From positions 186,001 through 250,000 of the forward strand of contig NZ_AUMF01000008.1 of NCBI RefSeq assembly GCF_000430545.1: a stretch of 64,000 nt of DNA, read 5' to 3'. Positions 57,664 through 64,000 of this stretch are shown in pieces. Within the stretch, counting starts at the first letter, position 1; each line of letters opens with the position of its first letter. The DNA comes from Tenacibaculum ovolyticum DSM 18103. Lineage in GTDB: Bacteria; Bacteroidota; Bacteroidia; Flavobacteriales; Flavobacteriaceae. The notes below the pieces were generated by a model. It was not told where the DNA came from. It ran no database searches and worked only from the letters and a program-made list of their open reading frames with translations. Position numbers and translations under genes: made by a program.

Positions 57664-60291
57664 TTAAAACTTAAACGTTAAACCAGCTTTAAAAATTGTT
57701 CCGCTAAATCCAAATTGATTTACTTCCCAAGGATACTTAAAACGTCCTCCTAAATCAGTTACAACGTCACCTTTAGTATCTATTTGATCTGGATACACGT
57801 CAAATAAGTTATTCACTTGTGCAGTGAAAGAAATAACATCTGAGAACTCATAACCGAAAGACAAATCAGTTACAACTTTACCTCCGAATGTTTGATCTTT
57901 ACCTGCATCAACTGCATGTTGCCATGTTACTTCTCCAAAATACGTATTATTTAAATTTGCTGTAAATTTATTAAGCTTATAATTTGCTCCGAATAAGAAC
58001 TTTGTATTAGGTCTAGCGCTAATAATTCTTGACTGTTCCTTTCTATTAAAAATAGCGTTTTTATATCCTGATAATTTAGTTGGTGTTTTTACTTCTCCTT
58101 CTAATTTTGTGCTATTTATATTTAAAGCTAAATTAAGCCCTAATTTACCTGAGGCAAAATCAATATTTTTATAGTGCATTGAATAATCAAAACCTTGCGT
58201 TTTAGTATCGGCAGCATTTATAAAAAATTTAATACTCGTTACACTATTATCATCTAATACTTGTTGTACTTCAGCATTTGCATTACCATTATCATCAACC
58301 CCGCCTATTTCACCAGAAAATACAACTCTATCTTCTACTTTAATATTATAATAATCTAACGAAATTGTAAAATCTCTAGATGCTTTTACTGTTAAACCTG
58401 CAGAGAAACTTTTAGATGTTTCAGCAAATAACGAAGCGACTCCTAACCCTTTAATTACTGGACTTACATTATTAAAAGTTCCTTGGTTTGAAATTGTACC
58501 TTGAGAAACCAATGTTTGTACATTACTTAAATATACTTGATGTAATGATGGTGCTCTAAACCCTGTACCATATGAAGCCCTTAAAACACCTGCTTCACCT
58601 AACTTGTATCTTGAGTTTACTTTCCAAGAAGTATTACCACCAAAATCAGAATAATTCTCATAGCGAGCAGCTCCTCCTATTAGGAAGTCATCAGAAATAT
58701 CCCAATCTAAAGTCGCGTACCCACCTATATTTGTTCTCGTTTCACTTAAAGCATTCCCTGGCTGTATTCCTGGAAAAGATTGTGAATGCCCTCCATCACC
58801 AGGTATAAGTCCTTCGTAAGATTCAGCCTGACCAGCAGTTGTATCGAATTGCTCTTGACGTCCTTCTACGCCAAAACCTACACTTATTTCACCAAATGAA
58901 CGACTTACATCAAAATTACCAATGATGTTACTAAAAGCATAAGCTCCTGCATCAAAAGACCTAGGGCTATTTAAACCTAAAACAGTATTAAATGTATTAC
59001 CTATTGTATACCCTACAGAGTTTCTACCATAACTAGCACTTAAATCGGCATCAAATCCTCCTAAATTGAATTTGCTTCCTACCGTAAACAAAATATCTTT
59101 AATATCAGTTTCAAAAGTTGGTTGAAAACCTTCATAAACTCCTGTCCCATTATTAAATGGATTCTCTGCTGGACCTGTAGGTATCCCAGGAAAACCTGGT
59201 AATCTATAAAGTGCAAAACTTTTACCTTGTCTAATATTAAATCCTCCGAAAGCATATAATTTAGTATTCTCATTTAAAGGGTACTCTCCATTAATAAACA
59301 AATCTCCTTTTTTCATCTCTGGCTGACCTATTATCATACCCAAAGATGGATTATCTTTTGTCCATTGATTATCAATTCCAAATAAATTATCTCTACCAGG
59401 CTCTCCTGCTCTATTTGTTTTTTCTTGGTAACTTACACCTAATGTTGAATTAAAAAAACCTCCATCTCCAAATGTAAAAGTATGATTTACATCAGCTGCT
59501 GCATTAAATCCATCTCCTTCTTTTGTTACCCCAGAACTAACATTTACTTGAGTAAAATCTACATCTTTCTTTAAAATAATGTTTATAACACCTGCAACTG
59601 CATCAGAACCATATTGAGCAGATGCTCCATCACGTAAAACTTCAACTCTTTCAATTGCCGCTGTAGGTATACTTTTCATATCGACTCCTACCTCACCTTT
59701 TCCTGGCGTATCATTTACGTACACTAATGCACTTTGATTTTTACGTTTACCATTTACCAAAACTAAAGTTCTACTTGGTCCCAATCCTCTTAAATCTGCT
59801 GGATCAAAATGAGCTGTACCATCAGAAACTGTTTGACTACTCGCATTATAAGAAGGTATTGCATATGTTAACATTTGATCAATACTTGTTTGCCCTGTAG
59901 CTTGTAATTCTCTTACACTTACATTATCAATAGGCACTGCTGAATCTAAAATAGTTCTAGGCTTTGAACGGTTACCTGTTAATACTATTTCATTTAATAC
60001 ATTACCTGCTATTAGAGTTATAGTTATATAAGAATCATTAGAGATTTTTTGCTCTACTGTAGCAAAACCTACCGAAGAAAACACTAAAGTCAGTGGTAAT
60101 TTTTTCACATTCAAAACAAACTCTCCTTCCCCGTCTGTACTAACACCTTTAATTGTATTTTTTTCTAAGACATTTACAAAAGGCAGCGGAGTACCGCTTT
60201 CATCAACAACTTTACCTTTAATTTGCTGAGAGAAAATCACAACTGTGGTTAAGAAAAAACTCAAAACAAACAACTTTAATTTTAAATTCAT
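57664..60291 (-). CDS. TonB-dependent receptor (unlinked third receptor)
   Basis: The 875-residue receptor has a signal peptide (MNLKLKLFVLSFFLTTVVIFS, then Q), a CarboxypepD_reg-like domain (about 22-95, GKVVDESGTPLPFVNV), a plug (about 115-240, GLGPSRTLVLVNGKR, IERVEVLRDGASAQYGSDAVAGVINIILKK) and a barrel ending in aromatic TFKF. It differs clearly from the tandem receptors A and B: the plug is of the common FpvA/BtuB-like type, and it has the usual terminal Phe. It has no SusD partner nearby. Its ligand is unknown. Confidence 0.93.
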   Translation of the reverse strand: MNLKLKLFVLSFFLTTVVIFSQQIKGKVVDESGTPLPFVNVLEKNTIKGVSTDGEGEFVLNVKKLPLTLVFSSVGFATVEQKISNDSYITITLIAGNVLNEIVLTGNRSKPRTILDSAVPIDNVSVRELQATGQTSIDQMLTYAIPSYNASSQTVSDGTAHFDPADLRGLGPSRTLVLVNGKRKNQSALVYVNDTPGKGEVGVDMKSIPTAAIERVEVLRDGASAQYGSDAVAGVINIILKKDVDFTQVNVSSGVTKEGDGFNAAADVNHTFTFGDGGFFNSTLGVSYQEKTNRAGEPGRDNLFGIDNQWTKDNPSLGMIIGQPEMKKGDLFINGEYPLNENTKLYAFGGFNIRQGKSFALYRLPGFPGIPTGPAENPFNNGTGVYEGFQPTFETDIKDILFTVGSKFNLGGFDADLSASYGRNSVGYTIGNTFNTVLGLNSPRSFDAGAYAFSNIIGNFDVSRSFGEISVGFGVEGRQEQFDTTAGQAESYEGLIPGDGGHSQSFPGIQPGNALSETRTNIGGYATLDWDISDDFLIGGAARYENYSDFGGNTSWKVNSRYKLGEAGVLRASYGTGFRAPSLHQVYLSNVQTLVSQGTISNQGTFNNVSPVIKGLGVASLFAETSKSFSAGLTVKASRDFTISLDYYNIKVEDRVVFSGEIGGVDDNGNANAEVQQVLDDNSVTSIKFFINAADTKTQGFDYSMHYKNIDFASGKLGLNLALNINSTKLEGEVKTPTKLSGYKNAIFNRKEQSRIISARPNTKFLFGANYKLNKFTANLNNTYFGEVTWQHAVDAGKDQTFGGKVVTDLSFGYEFSDVISFTAQVNNLFDVYPDQIDTKGDVVTDLGGRFKYPWEVNQFGFSGTIFKAGLTFKF

Positions 60292-60460
60292 AATTTATAG
60301 TTTTACAGATTAGTTTTAACAATAATAACAATTTTTAACATAAAATCATATTAATAACACATCAAAACAAATAAATTATTGAAAATCACATTTTTTATTC
60401 TAAAAAAAAATCCTTTTTATCTTTAACCATACTTTAACAGCGCTTATTTTCTTATTATTG

Positions 60461-60468
60461 TAGTTTTG
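60461..60468 (+). promoter_or_regulatory. Promoter -7 box (TAGTTTTG) of the MoxR-Bat operon
   Basis: Exact TAnnTTTG match, 32 bp before ATG 60501. Confidence 0.5.
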
Positions 60469-60500
60469 TTTCACGAAAATTATAATATATTTTAATTACT

Positions 60501-61490
60501 ATGGATGTAGATGTAAGAGCTATTAATGAGAAAATCGAAAGAGAAAGCGCTTTTGTTGATTTACTAACAAATGAAATGAGTAAAGTCATCGTTGGTCAAA
60601 AATATATGATTGAACGATTACTTATTGGACTTCTTGGTAATGGACACATATTACTAGAAGGGGTTCCTGGACTAGCAAAAACACTAGCCATAAACACTCT
60701 ATCTAAAGCAGTACAAGCTAGTTTTAGTCGTGTTCAATTTACTCCAGATTTATTACCTGCTGATATTGTGGGTACCATGATTTATAATGTAAAAGAAAGT
60801 GATTTCGTAATTAAAAAAGGACCAATTTTCGCTAATTTTGTATTGGCTGATGAAATTAACCGTGCTCCTGCGAAAGTGCAATCTGCATTATTAGAAGCAA
60901 TGCAAGAGCGTCAAATTACAATTGGTGATGAGACTTTTAAATTAGACGAACCTTTTTTAGTTATGGCAACTCAAAACCCAGTTGAACAAGAAGGAACATA
61001 TCCGCTACCTGAAGCTCAGGTTGACCGTTTCATGCTAAAAACAGTTATTGATTATCCAAAACTTGAAGATGAGCAGGCAATTATGCGCGCTAACCTAAAT
61101 GGAAGTTTTGAAAAAGTAAACCCTGTAATTTCTGTAGAACAAATTATAAATGCTCGTAAATTTGTTAACGAAGTATATATGGATGAGAAAATTGAAAAAT
61201 ATATTCTTGATATTATATTTGCTACTCGTTACCCTGAACGATATAATTTAGAAAAATTGAAGCCTTTAATTAGTTTCGGTGCTTCACCTCGTGGAAGTAT
61301 TAACTTAGCAAAAGCTGCTAAATGTTATGCTTTTATAAAACGAAGAGGCTATGTAATACCTGAAGATGTTCGTGCAATTGTAAATGATGTTTTACGTCAT
61401 AGAATTGGAATTACATATGAAGCTGAAGCTGAGAACATCACTTCTCTTGATATCATTAACTCGATTATAAACGAAGTACAAGTGCCTTAA
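60501..61490 (+). CDS. MoxR-family AAA+ ATPase
   Basis: The 329-residue ATPase has Walker A in GVPGLAKTLAINTL, Walker B in FVLADEINRAPAKVQSALLEAMQE, sensor 1 in MATQNPVEQEGTYPLPEAQVDRFM, and sensor 2 in the GASPRGSINLAKAAK region. MoxR ATPases act as chaperones for VWA-domain proteins. It opens the aerotolerance operon, followed 8 bp later by DUF58 and then Bat-type genes, as usual in Bacteroidota. Confidence 0.95.
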   Translation: MDVDVRAINEKIERESAFVDLLTNEMSKVIVGQKYMIERLLIGLLGNGHILLEGVPGLAKTLAINTLSKAVQASFSRVQFTPDLLPADIVGTMIYNVKESDFVIKKGPIFANFVLADEINRAPAKVQSALLEAMQERQITIGDETFKLDEPFLVMATQNPVEQEGTYPLPEAQVDRFMLKTVIDYPKLEDEQAIMRANLNGSFEKVNPVISVEQIINARKFVNEVYMDEKIEKYILDIIFATRYPERYNLEKLKPLISFGASPRGSINLAKAAKCYAFIKRRGYVIPEDVRAIVNDVLRHRIGITYEAEAENITSLDIINSIINEVQVP

Positions 61491-61498
61491 AATATTAT

Positions 61499-62362
61499 AT
61501 GGACACGAAAGAATTACTTAAAAAAGTTCGTAAAATAGAAATTAAGACACGCCGTTTGTCTAATCATATTTTTGGAGGAGAATACCATTCTACTTTTAAA
61601 GGTCGTGGTATGACTTTTTCTGAAGTACGTCAATACCAATACGGAGACGATATTAGAGCTATTGATTGGAATGTAACTGCACGTTATAACGAACCTTATA
61701 TAAAAGTTTTTGAAGAAGAACGTGAATTAACCATGATGCTGGTTGTTGATGTTTCGGGTTCAGAATCTTTTGGTACTTCTGAACAATTTAAAAAAGATAC
61801 CGTTACTGAAATTGCTGCAACATTAGCTTTTTCGGCAATTCAAAATAATGATAAAGTTGGATTGATTTTATTTTCAGATCAAATGGAACTTTTTATTCCT
61901 CCTAAAAAAGGAAAAAGTCATGTTTTAAGAATCATTCGAGAACTAATAGAGTTTCAACCAAAAAGTAAACAAACGAATATTAGTGAAGCTTTAAAATTCT
62001 TATCAAACATTATGAAAAAGAGAGCGATTGTATTTATGCTGTCTGATTTTATGGATGATGATTATGAACGTACTCTAAAAATTGTTGGAAACAAACACGA
62101 TGTAACAGGTATACGTGTTTATGATAAACATGACGAAGAAATTCCTAATTTAGGAATGGTTCCTATGGTTGATGCTGAGACAGGAAGTACACATTTGGTA
62201 AACACTAGCTCAGCATCTGTGAGAAATCAATATAAAGCCAATGCGCTACGATTAGCCGATTATTTCGAAAGTACTTTTAAGAAAAGTGGGGCTGGAACAA
62301 TTAATACTCGTGTAGATGAAGGCTACGTTAAAAAACTATTAGGCTATTTTAAAAGAAAATAA
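61499..62362 (+). CDS. DUF58 domain-containing protein
   Basis: The 287-residue protein contains the DUF58 block GRGMTFSEVRQYQYGDDIRAIDWNVTARYNEPYIKVFEEERE. A VWA-like fold follows, with DVSGSESF in the MIDAS position. It is cytosolic and is thought to work with MoxR and the Bat membrane proteins in stress tolerance. It lies between MoxR (8 bp) and the BatD-like gene (31 bp) in one operon. Confidence 0.93.
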   Translation: MDTKELLKKVRKIEIKTRRLSNHIFGGEYHSTFKGRGMTFSEVRQYQYGDDIRAIDWNVTARYNEPYIKVFEEERELTMMLVVDVSGSESFGTSEQFKKDTVTEIAATLAFSAIQNNDKVGLILFSDQMELFIPPKKGKSHVLRIIRELIEFQPKSKQTNISEALKFLSNIMKKRAIVFMLSDFMDDDYERTLKIVGNKHDVTGIRVYDKHDEEIPNLGMVPMVDAETGSTHLVNTSSASVRNQYKANALRLADYFESTFKKSGAGTINTRVDEGYVKKLLGYFKRK

Positions 62363-62393
62363 AAATTGTCTTCTTTAATGACAGCATAAAAAA

Positions 62394-63308
62394 ATGAAAA
62401 CTAAATTATTCTACATACTCTTATTTATTTATTGCGTTGGATTTTCACAGTCAAACGAAATAAAAGTTGAAGTTGATACCACCAATATTAGAATTGGAGA
62501 GCAATTTCAATATAAAATTTCTGTAAATGAGACTGAAAATGTTATTATACCTAAATTAACTAATTTAAAAGGTTTAGAGATTATTGATACTCTAAAAATT
62601 GATACAATTAAAAATAAATTAGTTCAAAAATATATTTTAACTGGTTTTGACAGTGGTGCTTTTTACATTCCTCAACAGCAAATATTCATTAAAAATCAAG
62701 CTTTTTTAACTGATAGCCTACTTATTAATGTGGCAACTATAGCTATTGACACAACCAAAATTAAAAAATTCCCTATAAAAGGCATTAAGGGTGAAGCTTA
62801 TCAATTTGATGATTTCAAATATTATGTTTGGTGGGCATTAGGAATACTTATTTTAATTATAGCATTGCTTTATTTCTTTGTCTTGAAAAATAAGAAAGAA
62901 GAAACAGAAGACGTTTTTGTTCCGAAAATTCCACCATATGAAGAAGCTATCGAGAAACTTCAAGAACTAGACGAAAAACTACTTTGGCAAAATAATAAAA
63001 CAAAAAAATATTATAGTGAATTAACAGCCATTGTTAGAAGTTATATTGAAAGAGAATTAAAGGTACCTGCCTTAGAAATAACAACAGATGAATTAATTGA
63101 TCTTTTAAATGACTTTAGAGACGTAAAATCTATTGATACTGATAAAGAAACTATTTATAAATTAAAAAAATTATTACAAGAATCAGATTTAGTGAAATTT
63201 GCAAAATCTAAGCCAATGGCGCATCAAATTGAACAAGATCGTAAAGATGCAAAAACTGTAATAGATAATTTAAAACCTAAAGAAGAAGTAGCAGATGAAC
63301 TGGAATAA
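62394..63308 (+). CDS. BatD-like membrane protein of the Bat operon
   Basis: The 304-residue protein has a signal peptide (residues 1-18) and a periplasmic strand-rich region (about 20-135, VDTTNIRIGEQFQYKISVNE). One membrane helix lies at about 143-163 (YVWWALGILILIIALLYFF), and a cytosolic helical tail has EAIEKLQELDEKLLW and YYSELTAIVRSYIERELKVPALEITTDELI. The arrangement matches the smaller BatD-related gene commonly found between DUF58 and BatA. Its last codons overlap the batA start by 14 nt. Confidence 0.82.
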   Translation: MKTKLFYILLFIYCVGFSQSNEIKVEVDTTNIRIGEQFQYKISVNETENVIIPKLTNLKGLEIIDTLKIDTIKNKLVQKYILTGFDSGAFYIPQQQIFIKNQAFLTDSLLINVATIAIDTTKIKKFPIKGIKGEAYQFDDFKYYVWWALGILILIIALLYFFVLKNKKEETEDVFVPKIPPYEEAIEKLQELDEKLLWQNNKTKKYYSELTAIVRSYIERELKVPALEITTDELIDLLNDFRDVKSIDTDKETIYKLKKLLQESDLVKFAKSKPMAHQIEQDRKDAKTVIDNLKPKEEVADELE

Positions 63309-64000
63309 TTTTGAATTTCATAGCCCTGAATTTTTATGGTTACTCCTATTAATTCCGTTATTAGCTTTCTGGAATTTTTATTCCAGAAAAAAAGACAGCT
63401 CTCAATTAACAATATCTAGTGTTAAAGGTTTTAAAGTACAAGAATCTATAGTATCTAAACTAAAACCTTTGCTATATATATTTCGATTACTAGCACTAAC
63501 TTCTTTAATTGTTGCCTTGGCAAGACCTAGAAACGTAGCGGTAAGTAAAAAAACTAAAACAAACCGAGGTATTGATATTGTTATGGCAGTTGATGTATCT
63601 GCAAGTATGTTAGCAAAAGATTTAAAGCCAAATAGATTGGAAGCTTTAAAAAAAGTAGCTATAGACTTTGTAAATCGTAGACCTAATGATAGGATAGGTA
63701 TTGTAGCCTATGCTGGAGAGAGTTTTACTAAGACACCTATTACAAGTGATAAATCTATTATAAAAAGAACCATTTCTGAAATTAAGTGGGGACAATTAGA
63801 AGGTGGTACTGCTATTGGTATGGGCTTAGGTTCGGCAGTAAACAGATTAAAAGAGAGTAAAGCTAAAAGTAAAATTATTATACTTTTAACTGATGGGGTA
63901 AATAATGCTGGATTTGTAGACCCTAAAACAGCAACAGAACTAGCTAAAGGAAATGACATTAAAGTTTATACAATTGGTATTGGAACTAACGGAATGGCTC
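63295..64000 (+). CDS. batA: VWA-domain protein BatA, C-terminus cut by window edge
   Basis: From ATG 63295 (MNWNNFEFHSPEFLWLLLLI) the frame is open to the window edge (235 codons). It has an N-terminal membrane helix (about 12-27), a second one (about 58-76), then a VWA domain. The MIDAS motif DVSASMLAKDLKPNRLEA (about 97-114), TPITSDKS and LLTDGVNNAG are all visible. BatA is a component of the Bacteroides aerotolerance complex in the cytoplasmic membrane. It overlaps the preceding gene by 14 nt, showing translational coupling. Confidence 0.93.
   Translation, partial: MNWNNFEFHSPEFLWLLLLIPLLAFWNFYSRKKDSSQLTISSVKGFKVQESIVSKLKPLLYIFRLLALTSLIVALARPRNVAVSKKTKTNRGIDIVMAVDVSASMLAKDLKPNRLEALKKVAIDFVNRRPNDRIGIVAYAGESFTKTPITSDKSIIKRTISEIKWGQLEGGTAIGMGLGSAVNRLKESKAKSKIIILLTDGVNNAGFVDPKTATELAKGNDIKVYTIGIGTNGMA

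Noticed and set aside
1..64000. CRISPR arrays, tRNAs, rRNAs, insertion sequences or phage genes
   Set aside because: No regularly spaced repeats, cloverleaf-like stretches or transposase/integrase motifs were visible; the repeats found are isolated palindromic elements.

Overview
The window looks like a chromosomal segment of a marine member of the Flavobacteriaceae (Bacteroidota), probably close to Tenacibaculum or Polaribacter; the genus is an inference. The evidence is low G+C, no Shine-Dalgarno motifs, many Bacteroidota -7 boxes (TAnnTTTG), a complete sodium-pumping NQR operon, several TonB-dependent receptors, and Bacteroidota families such as DUF2480, DUF3078, DUF5103, DUF3667 and DUF6428. 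I see no tRNA, rRNA, CRISPR array, insertion sequence or prophage.

Layout. 1-4150: a PfkB kinase cut by the left edge, divergent from an Fe-S maturation pair (sufE plus a DUF59/MIP18 gene), then DUF2480, a DUF3078 outer-membrane protein and a CBS/DUF21 membrane protein. 4476-12640: a duplicated cassette on the minus strand, in which a small secreted TonB-C protein precedes a large TonB-dependent receptor, twice, with a third TonB-C gene upstream. 12966-19107 (minus): hflX, a uracil-DNA glycosylase-like gene, a DEAD-box helicase coupled to a small unknown gene, and a three-gene signalling operon (integral membrane protein, HisKA_2 kinase, LytTR regulator). 19250-25283 (minus): nqrABCDEF. 25441-28213: DUF5103, apaG and DUF3667. 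28215-31950 (minus): a lipoprotein and two related DUF4836-like exported proteins. 32353-38010: pruA, an M16 peptidase lipoprotein and a glutaminase.

38164-41871 is the clearest accessory region. It encodes a 5-methylcytosine methyltransferase with an N-terminal helix-turn-helix, followed in one operon by two different proteins that share the same HNH nuclease domain. A GGAC-N7-GTCC inverted repeat surrounds a -7 box in its promoter and is a candidate autoregulatory operator. 41954-48293 holds a lipoprotein, a chromate-type transporter, a DEAD-box helicase, a GlcG/HbpS protein, a lipoprotein, and a LysR regulator divergent from an NAD(P)H oxidoreductase. The segment from GlcG to LysR is bracketed by a nearly identical 70-bp inverted repeat. 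48742-50210 is an arsenic-type operon (arsR, DUF6428, CX5R phosphatase) with two matching ArsR operator candidates and no arsenite pump next to it.

50286-60291 carries rsmG, a fatty acid desaturase with an aminotransferase, an unknown membrane protein, a retropepsin-like protease divergent from tatD and ogt, a tRNA-type deaminase, an LpxH-like phosphatase and a third TonB-dependent receptor. 60501 to the right edge is the start of an aerotolerance (Bat) operon: MoxR, DUF58, a BatD-like membrane protein and a truncated BatA.
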